Part shown: positions 23,886-36,670 of the stretch, piece after piece | Layout: each line of letters starts with the position of its first letter | Position numbering within the stretch: position 1 is the first letter of the stretch | Translations under genes and position numbers: made by a program | Source: Anisakis pegreffii | Lineage: Eukaryota > Nematoda > Chromadorea > Rhabditida > Anisakidae | Direction of reading: 5' to 3' | Length of the DNA stretch: 64,000 bases | NCBI GenBank assembly: GCA_035041965.1 | Contig: JAPYMA010001112.1 | Span: forward strand, 86,762 to 150,761 | The notes under the pieces: generated by a model | What the model was told of the DNA's origin: nothing | The model's input: only the letters and a program-made list of their open reading frames with translations | The model's database searches: none

Positions 23886-25826
23886 AACTCAGAACGGATG
23901 AATGCACGCAATCAAGCAACAACGTTTAGATCATGCCAAAGGTGTTCTCATGCTTAAGACTGATATCTTGGAGGTGTGATTTAATGATGTACAAATAACA
24001 AAACTATGATGTGAACAGCAAAGTACAGTAGTAATTGGTGGATAACGGTTCTTTGCGCAGGCGCTAAAATCTTATAGAGATGATAGATATTTGATGCAAG
24101 ATAGATGATCAAAAAAAAATCGCTACACTCGCAGCTGTTACAAATTGAGATACAGGTGCCAATCGTAGTGCTGAGACATATAACGAGATTATTGTAGAAG
24201 ATGATTGATAGGATCGAAATACATTAATATATTGAAATTCATATTAATGTTGCGAGTTTATGACCATGCGTCTTTTTTCTTCGAATTTTCCTCACGCAAT
24301 AAACGAACTCAATCGCCATAATAACTGCATCAAACTTTCAGCGTACGCTAATGACATGGCAACGCGTGCATGGAATTTTAATTGTTTTAATTGCACCATT
24401 TAATTCATATAATTTCTTCTCGTTCTTCTCCTTTTTCTCTCCAGCACCACTTGGGGTAATAGCATATTCGTTGTTCGTTATCATTGTGAATTGAACTCTT
24501 CATTGTTTCAAATCAATGATTATTGAATTGAATAATACATTTTTCGCAACTGGGACACTGTCTGATGATCAAAACTGAGTTCATGACTATTTAATGAATT
24601 AACTTAAGATGATTCCAGTCTAAGTAAACGTTCAGTGGATGTCTGCCGTCATTGATTATTTCATTGACTGTGCATAATGAATGATGAATGACAAACATTT
24701 CAAATTCGTTTGAGTTCATGTGTGACACTTCGAATCCATCAATTAAAAATGTTACTGCTGTAATGAATGCCCTCAGTCAATGAACACTTCTTAGCCTCCA
24801 ACGCAACGTTAAATTAATGTTTCAACATAAAAGCAATGTTAATGTTAAAACTACATTCACATTTAATGTGCCTGTACTTTCATGAGCAGGTCAGCAATTC
24901 ACCTCCACAAGCATATTGTAAACACACAATTTGTAGCATTCATATCTGCATTTCATTTTGTATCTAACTGTGCGTATCTAGTGGTGCGGAAAATGTGATT
25001 GTCAATAGATTTTCTATTGTTTCCTCGTGCAAGTGCAAAAGTTTGTGAGCGTTCGATGGGTTTGATTGCGTTTGAAACACGCCCTTAACTAGAAGAAGCA
25101 AATATGAGATTTCTGCTAGCTCGATTCGAGACACTAATTCAAACGTTTGAAACGACGTATGCCTCGAGATTGATGTCATTTGAAAACTTGGTTTGACTGC
25201 TGATTTGATTTGTTCACTGTGAATTGGTGAAAGGCCTCGCAGAGAATTTTGGACTGGGTTCACTTTTGAAGGGGAAGAGAATCACAGACTCTCTTGAGTA
25301 ACAGTAATGGTCACTGTCTATTCAAAATTCGCAAACCTATCGGCTGGATTACCCGGATTAACTGCCAATCTATCGAAGATTTTCAAGTGTGATGCATAGC
25401 AACTAATCTTCCGTCCGTTCTGTTGTCGATTTTGCGTTTCATCGCCAGGATTTCCTGACCCTGTTTATTGGTTCATCAAGCCATTTGTAGGAGGCTTTCC
25501 GATTAGATGAGATTTTCATTTTGTCATATGTTACTTATCAACTGCATCACAGCACCTTCACCGTCCAACCCCTAATTTTCGCTCGAGCTCATCACCACTT
25601 CTATTGAAAATGATCTTTGCATTTCGTTTTTTTGCCTGATTGACTGAGTTTTGTTATCTATGTTCATATGATTAAAATATTCAACATAGCCATTCATAGG
25701 TTCTAATAACGGACGCAAAAAATCTTTGAAACTGCACACGATCAAGCGTGCATTGATTTGTGCACTTCAGAGGTGACTGATTCAACTTGCGGTTGGCCGG
25801 GTGCCGCTCGATTGTCATCAACAAAT
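23886..25826. other. Intergenic
   Basis: The stretch is AT-rich and has no supported exon. The minus-strand frame at 24964-25263 is open but unspliced and shows no family pattern. Confidence 0.5.
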
Positions 25827-28252
25827 ATGGAGCTGAATGGATCAGCCGTAAACGTTCTCAATTTCAACAGCGTTTTGTCTTTGAGCGTAGCAGTGGTGGC
25901 TAATGCAATGGTAATTGTGTTGTCGTACGGCCTTCAAAATGCCGAGATTCGCGCATACAGTAGGATTATCGTATGTCAGTCTATAGTTCAACTGTGCGAT
26001 GCCATTGCAGCCTATGCGATCAATCCTGTGAGTTTTGATATGAATCTATATGAGCTCTTCGCTGTTCCACTTTTCAAGTTTGACCAATTTACCCTCCTTG
26101 AACATGTGTCCTCAGTTCAGCTACTGTGTATGATTTGCGTATTGCTATAAGCTACTGTAGCACTAATTATTCCTCATTTCGACTCCTTACAATCTTAGAC
26201 TTGAACTGAAGATGCTCAAACGACCAACAAGATTTATGCTGTGGAAAAAATTACTAAATTTCAAAACTTCAATGGTACATGAGTTGGTGAAATAGCACTT
26301 TTCCTAATTGCGTGACTGATGAAATTTCAGCGATATCTTCGGTTGCATAACCACGTACAAATGGTTGTGACTGGTCCCGCGAAACAGCTATCGTCAAGTG
26401 GTGTTATTGCGATGACAGTGTTAAGCGAAGACTTCCAGTTATTAACAATGCTCATTCTACCGTTTGCATTCATCTACCAATACAAACGAATATGCAGGTG
26501 CAACTGATTCTCACTACGATATTTATAGCAAAAAAAATTTCTTTCACATCTGTGACAACCCCTCAGTCGACTGTGATGAACCTTTCTCATTCATCAGTCC
26601 ACTGACCGCAATGAATCAATTTTTGAAAGTATGGATTAAATACTGTATATCATTACCTGAAGGTGGTGACCAGGATGACAAGAGATGACTCATAATTAAG
26701 TCGATGAAAATTCGTAATTCAGCGAAACGCACCTCATTTGAAATTTTCTTCTAAAAAAATCATGTTGCCTCAGCTAGCAGGCGGCTCAGTTAATGAGCTT
26801 CTGCTCATGCTTTTTTTATGTCCACAATATTCACAAAACATTTTATGCACATTGGCGAATTTCTGTAACTGAATTTCCCTGTTGACTTCTCCGTGGAATT
26901 CAGTCGTACCCATTTCGGGTCGGACATCCTACCCGCTGAAACATCCAGTTTTTCTAAATGGATACGAAAAATTGATTGTTAGGACGATAACAGTTGTGTT
27001 GCATGCCTCAATGCGAACAATATTCCAGCTCGTCCAAACGAGCTTCAGTTTGTGCGATCACGATGATTCTGCTCGCTATCACTTTCGTTTGCGCTCTGAC
27101 TGCTATTAAAAGTTTTCTGATGGTCTCTTCAATTCTTAAGATTGACAGAGAACCAAACGTCGGCTGTGCGCTTCACTTGAAGCCACGGGTACGTTTGTTT
27201 AGTTCGGTGAAACTTCTTCATAAACCGGAGTAGGTTCATATTTCTTTCGTAGCAGAAAGTCATGTCGTATTAAATTCACCTAACATGAAGAAACACAGTC
27301 ATTGCTATTTTTTCGTTGGAAAAGATCATCAGTTATAGGAGGAATGATTCAAGCATCTAACCTACCCAATAGAAGTGTTTCAAAAATAGTTCAAATTTCT
27401 GGCAATCAGCATATTACTAGAGAGTTACTGTGCATTCATACCTAATGAAGGTAACTGGTAGAATGAAGCGCTCATTCATGTAACCTCAAAAATGAACTGT
27501 TTGACGTGAAAAGAAGAAGAATTCCATCTTAAGAAAATGAAATTTCGAATCATTCCCAAGAGACCAATCTTTCACATGCATGATAACTGAACAGGTGGAC
27601 TGCAAAATTTCAGGGTAGCAGTCAAGGAACAATGAGTTTCGCGATGTTTCTAATAATAAATGTAACGGTTTATGCGATTGCTGCCTTTTGTGGTATCTCC
27701 ACACTGCGAACGATGTCGAAATTGAACTTGTCTGAGCATACGAAGAAAATGCAGAAGCGTTTCACACAGCTCATTTCAATGCAGGTATTCATAAAATGTT
27801 TTCTCAATCCATCAGCACCTACTTTTCGTCGGAATCAAAGGTACTGACAAACAACTAGTGTTGTAGCTTACACATTTATACGTACGCATCAACATGAATT
27901 TTGACAGAATGTATTAATAATATGGCCAGACCGGATATGACTGAATTTGTTTCTGATGAAATAAATTTCTAATATTGGTTATCTTCGTCAGGCACTCTTA
28001 CCGTTCATTTTTCACACACTGCCGACTGCTGCTGGTTATCTTTCATTTCGTTTCGATCTGCATCCTGTGCTCTACATTTATGTTGCGTTAAACCCGTGGC
28101 AAAATTGTGTACATCCGATTTTGTGTTTCGTCTTCATTCGGTCGTATACTGTGGCGTTTGTTCAATTGTTTTCTGGCATTCGTAATCGTGTTCAACTCAT
28201 CTTTGTTTCACCAAAAAATAAAGTTCACTCAAAAGGTCAGCCCTATTTCTAG
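25827..28252 (+). CDS. Str-superfamily-like seven-transmembrane chemoreceptor 1
   Basis: Five exons in phase (25827-26027, 26331-26497, 27029-27188, 27614-27784, 27992-28252) give 319 residues, the usual size for nematode chemoreceptors. Exon 1 holds TM1 (VLSLSVAVVANAMVIVLSY) and TM2. Exon 2 ends TM3 with the family-like FIYQYKRICR, where FxYRY is usual. Exon 3 holds TM4. Exon 4 holds TM5 and the intracellular KKMQKRFTQLISMQ, which precedes the TM6 proline segment (ALLPFIFHTLP) at the start of exon 5. TM7 includes CVHPILCFVFIRSY. The order and the xMQKxx..Q|xLLPF junction fit the Str/Srd/Srj/Srh group; I cannot assign the exact class. Such receptors usually sit in cilia of chemosensory neurons and couple to G proteins. 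The start is the first ATG, after a TTCAG that may be a trans- or cis-splice acceptor. A paralogue lies at 44977-47768. Confidence 0.8.
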
Positions 28253-29602
28253 TATTATTATTGAATAACATTCATTCTGCTAATAAGTTGTCTGCATCCA
28301 CACAATACCGCTTTTAATGTAATTGAAACGTTTCCATCGAAGATGATGCTTGAGTTATGAAATGGTGGATGTGTTCATTTTTGAATTCATTTGTTACAAA
28401 GGAATGAATATTTCTCGCCAGACTGAACCCAGAATGACGATTCATGATGATACTAAGTTCAGAAACGGTGATCGTTAATTTGCCGCTAAGGTAAGTGCTG
28501 AACTGGAGTGAGTATTCATGAAATGTCAACAATGTTGCACTGTCTGGTCGGGCGGCTGTTTCCTGATGGAACTAATTACTTTGTGTGTAGAGTGTTCAAT
28601 AGAAATTTAGTTCGTGTGCGTGTGCACTTGTTGGCTGCAGCAAGCAACAGTTCAGATTGCATTTGCAAGTTATGATATCAGCTGAAAAAAAAACGTTGGA
28701 TAAATCCATGCAAAGAAGCGCTGATTAGCCAAAGACAGGTAAAAATTAGCCAAAATTATAGAGAACTTTGAAAAAATTTATATGTGAGAAAAGTTCTCGA
28801 ACGCCATGAATCTCGCAATTGACATCGCGAGAGAATTGATTGTCAAGATTGTTTGAAATTATTCATTCGTTTCTGCTACGTAAAATATTGCTGTATTGTG
28901 GTTGTAATATGTAAAATGTTACAGGAAGCGATTTAAATGAATGTAATTGTATGAATTGTATTAATATCTGTTTTAATTGTATGAACATCTATTTTGCATA
29001 CTGTAATTGTATGACTTATGTCTCTCAATCATATATGTTAACTCTATATCACAAATTTCATATTGTTCAGTTCATTTCACATTGTTCTAGTTCATTCACG
29101 CTTCGAACAACTTTACTTGCTTTACAAATTATTCATTCCCAAATTATTGTTTCACTTATAACTATTCGAATAGATCTCTCAATCGTATAATACGTTTGCG
29201 CAGTTATCATTATTATCACTAAAGTTATAAAAGGTTTAATCACCCAAATTCGAAGTCTAGAACAAGACAAGTTTAAAGAAGTTTTGATCAAACAAGCAGT
29301 CCCCAAACATTCAGTCAAACAACCAATATCCAGAATTGTATGACTATAACTGTTTCATGAACTGTTGACGTGGGGATTATATAGTTGTTTCATTCATTGT
29401 TTCTCATGAAATGCGTCCTGCCGCAATTCATCACTAAGAACAAAGTTTATTCAATCTCTCTCATTGTCAGACTGAGAGGCATTAGTTGACGTTCGAAAGT
29501 GAAAAATTTATTATGAATTGATTGCAAAGATATCAACAACCTGAAATTGCTAATTTTATTTCATTCAGAAATTCCATTTCTGTCAGTGATTTTATCGGAA
29601 GA
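28253..29602. other. Intergenic, convergent 3' ends
   Basis: The stretch is very AT-rich, with short degenerate repeats of TAATTGTATGAA-like words between about 28940 and 29020. No exon chain is visible on either strand. Confidence 0.5.
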
Positions 29603-32002
29603 TCACTTTCTGATTTGAGATGCACCAATCGGAGCCATTGGTCTACTAAAGTCTTCCGTGGGATTGAAAAATCGGTGAACTCTGTTTCGTTCACTGTCAG
29701 GCCATTGGTTGATTTGCGTTTGCAAGCGGACTTGTGAATCATGCGAGAAACGTAGCGTGTTTGTCAAATGACGTCTTCTCTTCCTGCGTCGCAGACCGTT
29801 TTGCCTATACCATTTCGCTCCCATATGAACGGGGCAGCCATATTCACCATAATCGGATAGCTGAAAAGAAGGAAGTATTCTCATTTCTCATGTAGTGTTA
29901 TTTCTTCCTTGAAACCACGTAGATTGACTGAGTGGTTGCAAATAACTGCGATAGCACGGAATTGATGGATATAATGCAATAGCAGCAATGGAAATGAACC
30001 ATTTTAAGTGGATCTTATCACTGCTAAAATAGTGAACACATCAGTTTAGTTGTTCCTCATTCGTACATTAATAATAGCAGCTTATTATTCAGAAATTGAG
30101 CAATTGGTTTGCCGATGGTTGAGGGCAACACGCAAAGTGTTTATTGATAATACTGGATTATATACTGGATTGGTATTTGGCTGTGTTAATTTACATGAAG
30201 TATTTACGGCAACGGTCATTCGTTAGTGCTTGGTTGTGGAATGTCTAATGTGCGAATCGTTATGAATGCATTGATTAAAATCGTTGCTTATTATTATTGG
30301 TCTCGAAAGATCACTGGCTTACTACTGTAGGATATTTCAAACAGCCACTCTGAGCATTCATTGGACGCTCATCACTCCTGCAATACTGTACTCGAAAAGT
30401 TTTATGAGCAGTGATGGTGTTAGAGGATCAACTTACTTTGCGATCGAAGTATACCGCATGCTCGAAGGTCTGGGTAACTTCTATACGATAGTCATAGATA
30501 TGCATATCACTACATTGGAAGTCCTCGTTTCTCGGTTCTCCCAAACATTCCGTATGTTTTTCATTGTATCCCATACCATCCTTATACCTGGAAAAGACCC
30601 CTAATCGTTCGGATGATAATTTCATAAAGAGGAGCTGAACATCAATCGTGTTTCTTCTTCCTTTGAATATTGTGTTTAGCTCAGAATTCTCGTACACATT
30701 CAATTCTGGAGCTCTCGAAATGGTTGTAATTGTGAATGCATCAAACTGCATGAGTATTCCATGCAATAAGTGGTAGCGTGCTAAATTGAGTTTTTACTGA
30801 GTCAGAAATTCACTTACCATATTTCAGTACCTTGATGATAGAAGCCATTCGTATGGGGACTGCATGGTTTACTTGGATTGTTACCATTATAGTAATATTC
30901 ATTCTTGTCGCACGGCGGCATATGCGGCATCAGGTCTGTTTTGTGGACAACTCGATAACTGCAATATTATTCGACTTCATATCACTCATCATGTGTCATC
31001 AATCAGCTATTCGCATGACAATGTTCGTCATATTGAGAACTTAAATGATTCTCACGTATTCGGCACTAAACGATCGTAGTGTCTTGCAAAGTTTACGTCG
31101 CCAACGCGGGGTTGTCCAAACGTTACCACTTTGACCTGGTGCGATTCACGATGACCCATAACTACCGTCTTCATAGCACTCAGTGATGCTACTGCTCCTC
31201 CTACGAAACGATTATAAATCTTGATACTTAAGCAGTAAATGCAACGGATGAACTGATAATTGAATAGAAGCAGTATATCGAAACCTGATGAATGTCCGGT
31301 GAACGTTACTGGATATGACCGAAATCGAGGATCACTCAGATGCGTCTCAAGTCCTTGTTTCCATTGCACGTGCGCAGTTTCATGAAATTCTTTGTGCACC
31401 TGCAATACACCAATTGTCAATAGCTTCACTGTTTTAATGATTATCCATACTGGTGAGCCTTCAATGATCATTGATTTATACGAATATGATAACGTTTTAT
31501 TCGAAGCATACCTCTCCAAATGAATAAAATTGGCGTTTTTCTATGCGGCCATTTGGTCCATATGAAAGCAGCGCTGAGGAGGCGATCACTGCATGAAATA
31601 CAACAATGTATCGTCGAACTACATCCGAACGCATCACAAAATAAGAACGCGTATTTCCTGCGCGGTCGAAAAGTCTATCGCCTCTATGTACAATTCTCCA
31701 TCGTTGATCTTTTGGTAACCAACTGAAAACAAGTGCCCTCAAATGAGCATGAAGACGGTAGGACTATTGAGTTGTACCATGCAATTTTCATTGATCGAAA
31801 AAGTTGAAGAGTCATGATCAAATTAATCCCAGAATGCCGCTCACTTCTGAACACATGGGTTCGGATCATGCGCATAGGCAGCTCCGGATAGGTATGCCAA
31901 TATCTTAGCTTCAGTTTCATTATATCCCAACTGATGTGCATGCGTTGTGGCAATCATGCAAATCACAACGATGCTGCAAAGGATCAATTTCGTCAGATCC
32001 AT
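29603..32002 (-). CDS. Secreted class 3 (fungal-type) lipase, divergent
   Basis: Seven exons in phase: 31845-32002, 31512-31722, 31285-31399, 31056-31200, 30818-30958, 30437-30587 and 29603-29860, giving 392 residues. A signal peptide (MDLTKLILCSIVVICMIATTHA) starts the protein. The nucleophile elbow TFTGHSSGGA (Ser160) is split by an 84-nt intron. The family block VVTFGQPRVGD follows, then the catalytic Asp in VVHKTDLMPHMPP (D218) and the His in GFYHQGTEIW (H251), so the Ser-Asp-His triad is present. The block CLGEPRNEDFQCSD and the end SDYGEYGC match nematode lipases of this family. Two oddities: the usual VVFRGT oxyanion segment reads VVFHAV (residues 93-98), and about 76 residues with a basic RRRKRRRH run extend beyond the usual GC end. 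The extension depends on the last exon being read to the TGA at 29603. The expected role is secreted triacylglycerol or phospholipid hydrolysis, though activity is uncertain. Confidence 0.85.
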
Positions 32003-32661
32003 CGTTGATCAACGACACCTAAACGAACAATATCATCCATCACCCATCAAATTGCTCCCATTGGACACTGAAAGCAGCATGAATGTGGAAACCATGAGCT
32101 CTAAGATATGACCAAATAATAATACATGTAAAAGCTGTCACAATACGAGAATTAATGTAAAAATGGACGAAAATTCCAATATTTCGATAGCAAATATCTC
32201 GTAGGCGAAGCAGATATCAGAGAACCTTTCGGTAATAATCATCGCATTAAAAGCTGCTGGCCGAGCACTTCGTTACGATACCGGCGAAATGACTTTTCAA
32301 CGGAAGCAACATTAGATGCAATATTTAATGGTGTATTTCACCAACGTCTAAGTTACAGCGATATCAGCTGTGAACATTGCTGCAATGCATAAAACATTTT
32401 CACAACATCGAATGATATTTCAACATATTCAAGAATTCCAACGTTTTCCCGTTATTTAAAATCGACGTCAGATGGAATATTTTATAGCTTATTTCACAAG
32501 AAAATTATTCTAAAATTTCTCTAATAATGATTTAACCATTAAAATGGTGAATATTGATCTCGTTCCCTTCTTCTAACCACGCAATTTACTCAAAATCAGT
32601 GAGAACGTGCGTTCCAGTAGAACCGTGTTCTTAGTGTCACTGAATTGCTACTGTTTATACG
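32003..32661. other. Divergent intergenic region
   Basis: This is the shared upstream region between the lipase (minus) and the 32662 frame (plus), so it should contain the lipase promoter. I see no specific element. Confidence 0.45.
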
Positions 32662-33297
32662 ATGTCGTTGCGAAAAATTACTGTTTATTATTGCTGCATT
32701 TTGCGTCGTAATGGGTCATTTGAAATAACAAAGCACTGGTACATTGAAGAAGTGTTTTGGCTATTGAACGGGTCGGTATCAACCAACTTAAGAGGTGCGA
32801 TCATCGGATTTTTACTCGGGAAGGATCACGAATTGCGATCGATTTGCAAATGTCAAGTCACAGGCAGTGAGTGTTTGCACGCGATCTTGGGAATAGCGAA
32901 TCCCAGCTTTCGAATCTCGATCTTGATCGCGGGAATCATCTTTTGGGAATGTATGGAATTTCCCGGAAACATAACATACGTCTGTACAAATTTGATAGTA
33001 TACTTATCACGAATGAAGCATCAGCTGAATGCGAATCTCGCTGATGATATCTTATGTACACTTCTGGCGAGGACTAACGACCGCGGAATACCGACTTTGT
33101 TGCATTTGATGAGATATATGAATGATCCTGATCGCATCTGGAATGGAACAGATTATGCGGGGTATCAGATGGTGAAAGAAAATATTGTGGAACTAACAGT
33201 GAATTTATCTGCATGGTTGTTCGGTGCGAGCAGAGAAAATGAGTCAAGGTACAACTCATCGATGGCAACTGAACCATCCAAGGACGGGAATGAATAA
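32662..33297 (+). CDS. Uncharacterised 211-residue single-frame protein
   Basis: The uninterrupted frame from ATG to TAA is one of the longest in the window, and its overlapping minus-strand frames look like its shadow. The product has hydrophobic stretches around residues 45-54 and 85-120 (ISILIAGIIFWECMEF), four or five Cys residues in the first half, and several N-x-S/T sites in the second half. I cannot place it in a family. No intron is needed, which is unusual beside its intron-rich neighbours, so it could be a retrogene, a fast-evolving gene, an exon of a larger gene or a chance frame. Confidence 0.45.
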   Translation: MSLRKITVYYCCILRRNGSFEITKHWYIEEVFWLLNGSVSTNLRGAIIGFLLGKDHELRSICKCQVTGSECLHAILGIANPSFRISILIAGIIFWECMEFPGNITYVCTNLIVYLSRMKHQLNANLADDILCTLLARTNDRGIPTLLHLMRYMNDPDRIWNGTDYAGYQMVKENIVELTVNLSAWLFGASRENESRYNSSMATEPSKDGNE

Positions 33298-34383
33298 GAT
33301 ATTGATTTCTCAAAGAAGATAGAGTCGATGATGAATTTCCAAGATTCCGTAAGTTGGAAAAAATAACGCGAACAGCAAAATAATGCTTGAAATGCATTTG
33401 TTTGAGGTGACAAAATAAAGAGCGGCGAGTATTGTATGACAATGATTGTAGAACATGTTTGAAACACTTGCACCGATAAGTGTCGGAAGTGAGCGAAGCT
33501 TCTCTGCTTTTTTTGTACAAAACTGAGAAATCGGATGAGTGATGCAACAGTCAACGTTGCAACCTTTCTGAGAATTTGTTTCGAGTCTCACTGAACTTTT
33601 TTTTCATCTCTTGTTGTTGTGTCAGTCTTTACTCTACTTTTTCCTCGCAATGATTATTCATTTCATTACGGTTTTATTTCGATTGTTTTGTTTTGTTGAA
33701 TTTTTTTCAATTTGGTGAGTTTCGTTGGATAAACTCTTTTATGATTGGTTATGAAAACAATGGTCCAAAAAGATTGTATTGATCAACGCATCAAGGTATT
33801 CTGTATTTCAAAAGTTGCCTCACAATCCCAGGATCATCCCGAGATTGGAAAACAACTTTTTTCCTTGTTTTTTTCTGAAATAACTTTCTATTCCTTAATT
33901 TGCTGACACAACTTCTTAATTTTCTAAAACGGTTGGAAAGAAACTCGTATGCTTTTCTTGTCAGCTTTCGCATCTGTGACTTTTTGGTTATAGAATGCGA
34001 TTATGGAATTAGTTATAGAATTATACTTTTTGTTTATAAAATCGAGGCGTTTTTGCGTTTTGAACAAATCAGATTATTACTACAAAAGAGAAACTCTACG
34101 AACTTTATCTGTAGATGATTAATAATACCGTCAAGTTATTTGAGATGTACTTATTGCAATCAAAAGAAGTGATTGCACCTCATCAGCAACTACATATCTG
34201 TTCCTTATATTACGTTGCAAAAACATCAACAATCGTTGTACATCTTATTGCATGAGAAAACAACGTATGGAATAATTATTGGTCATAATCAATACAATTT
34301 CACGGTACATTTTATTTGATATACCAAATAAAGTTGCGCATGGATAATGAGCATTATGTAGATCATAAGTACAGACCGACTGA
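33298..34383. other. Intergenic, convergent 3' ends
   Basis: No supported exon. The minus-strand frames at 33310-33591 and 33791-33973 have no splice partners. TTTATT at 34311-34316 reads AATAAA on the minus strand and is the likely polyadenylation signal of the HAD gene, about 70 bp after its stop. Confidence 0.5.
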
Positions 34384-36670
34384 TTATAAAAGTAGTTTCA
34401 AATTCAGCATTTTCTCCAGCTCTTGAACTGCTGTCTTAGTGTCCGTTCCATGAACCTGAAGTTTAACGCATGATCATTGGCAATTTCTATCTGAGATACT
34501 CATTAAAATATGCATTGAGCAGTTGAACTTTGCCTGCTGCTTGTGTTTTCGATGCAGACTGCCCGTTCGAATGTTCCGAATGAACAAAATGATAGGTTTA
34601 CAAATCACCGTACCTGTATTGCAGCCATACCGACCTTCCGTGCACCTTCGCAGTTTTCCGGAAAATCATCGATAAAAATGCATTCGTTCGGTTCAACGCT
34701 CAACTTCTTGGCTGCTAACTGAAACAATCTGATTTGTTCACTGGAAAAAAAGACAAATCTTGCGAATAAATATGAATCAGTGAATTGAATTCCATGCGCC
34801 ATTATGGAGATCGTAATCACGGCTGCCAATAATTATAGCAGTGGATATCACTGATGCAAATAGTGAATCATAACGTTACAGAATCCACAGCAGCAGCACA
34901 ACATTATTATGGTCGTTAGTTGCTGAATTGTTTTCACAATGAAGCGAGACAAACACTATTTTCTGAGCACAAAACGTCACGAAATTTCATTCACCTATTC
35001 TGATGCATATTTCGCTCGTTCGCTCTTGGGAGTGTAACATATGAAGAATTAGATGAATGACTTGTGATTGTGCTTTAAATGAGCACTAACAGCGAATTGT
35101 TGTGCAGATGCTTGAAACGTACGAGAAATATATCGGCATCCGGTTTGCGAACACCGTCTCGACATGAAATAACGTTCGCATCGAATTTGGCGATACTTGT
35201 AGCCGGGATGAAAACCTCTGTTCGATCGTCATCACGCCACATTTGATTCGTCAACAACAACGATTTAATGCCAGCCGAACGCAGTTTAGGTAATATGGGG
35301 ACGAAATATTCATCCTGAACGACAGCGTCATCGATAGCTTGCAAGTTATACAGAATGATTATTAATGGGTTCAGTCACGAGAAGGGTTATTCTGAAAAAT
35401 ATTGTTTTGTTGAGAATATCGTTATTCAATTGCACGATGTTGTTCTAAGAAACAATATTGTTAAATGGTACTAAAAATGAGTAGTATTTCCGAATATGCT
35501 TCCAGTTGTTGATTACTGAGGTTATATTGAGTTTTGAATTCAGTGATTCTTTTAAGTAATTTAACGAACTGAGTAAATCCTCTGTTCAAAAGTACTCACC
35601 TGTTCTGTGAAACTAAACGATTTCTCCTCGGATCAATCAGTCTTTCACATCACTAACTGAATTTCCCAAATTGTAGTAATATTCACTATCAGTTCTTACG
35701 GTGAAATTGCATTAAACTAATCACACAGGAAAAGACTGCTAAGTTCTGCTTAAATGAAAGTGAGCAGTATTAAATGGTGCATTGTTCTGAATGAAGGAAC
35801 TGTCGAAGCGTACCTCTCTCAGATGGTCGAAAATGGACAGAATGGTGTCATTTGTCATACTCTTCAGCACTTGTTCTTTCAATTTCGGCTGAAAGTTGAG
35901 AGGTTATTTGGCCATGAACAGAATCTTAACAGGTTGAAAATTGAGTATTCACGGCGAAGTAAAACTAGAGTTTGAATAAAAAGTGAAACTTGGTAGTGTA
36001 TAAGATTAATTGAGGTGAACAAAATGTGATCATGTGGATGAATGCAAAACAATCGTTGAATGATTTATTGTAAAACGGACATTTGCATCAAGCATCGGTT
36101 GGAATACGTGATTGACTTCGTTTGCGTTCAACTTGCCTAGTTCCATGTCTGCCCATATTTTCCAAATTGATTCCACTTTCTTTGCTAGAAAGACAGCTCG
36201 TTATTAAACGACTAATAATCGAATTTTGAAACAAAGCTACAAATGAAGATTCGATGAAAATCGCTATCGAACTCTGCAAATTGTTTCAAAGTTCGATATT
36301 GCAAATTCAGAGATGTACAATAGATTTTATCGATAATTTTCACACGTGAAAACCCGAATTCGCATAACAACCGGAATTATAAGTGCAAATACGCACAACA
36401 AACACGATTATATTGGAATTTTATAGGAGAATCTCAGCGAGTTCAATATCCAAAAGCAATTTCGAATAGACTTTGATGAATGTGCCAGAAGATAAGAATT
36501 CCTTCGAAATTTCACTTCGAAACGATCATTCACTCACGTTGTGAATCGTTGGTGAAAGGAAATGATCCGTTTTGCTGCCTACCTTTACTCATGAATTCGG
36601 CCAGATACGGCGATGAATCGTAACTCATTATCACTCCAGTTGAGTCGAACAACACTGCTTTGTAAACCAT
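34384..36670 (-). CDS. HAD-superfamily hydrolase, ACAD10/EPHX2 N-domain type
   Basis: Six exons in phase: 36583-36670, 36081-36184, 35814-35888, 35123-35314, 34614-34718 and 34384-34455, giving 211 residues. Motif I is VLFDSTGVI with the nucleophile Asp9. Motif II is LLLTNQ (Thr111), motif III is RKPD (Lys146), and motif IV is IFIDDFPEN (Asp170-Asp171). The cap between motifs I and II is short and helical, as in the phosphatase-like domains of ACAD10 and soluble epoxide hydrolase. Length matches a stand-alone domain with no fused dehydrogenase or epoxide hydrolase part. The position of the second motif I acidic residue is Thr11, so phosphatase chemistry may be weak or altered. There is no signal peptide; it is probably cytosolic. 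All introns have GT-AG ends, and the start ATG lies in a good context (AAAAATGG). Confidence 0.85.

Noticed and set aside
30428..30437. Lipase stop directly after FDRKVS
   Set aside because: A strong GTAAGT donor overlaps it, and a downstream exon supplies the family-typical SDYGEYGC end in the right phase.
33074..33591. Three overlapping long minus-strand frames
   Set aside because: They lie opposite or just past the 32662 plus-strand frame, differ in frame from each other, and lack splice sites or family patterns; they look like shadows.
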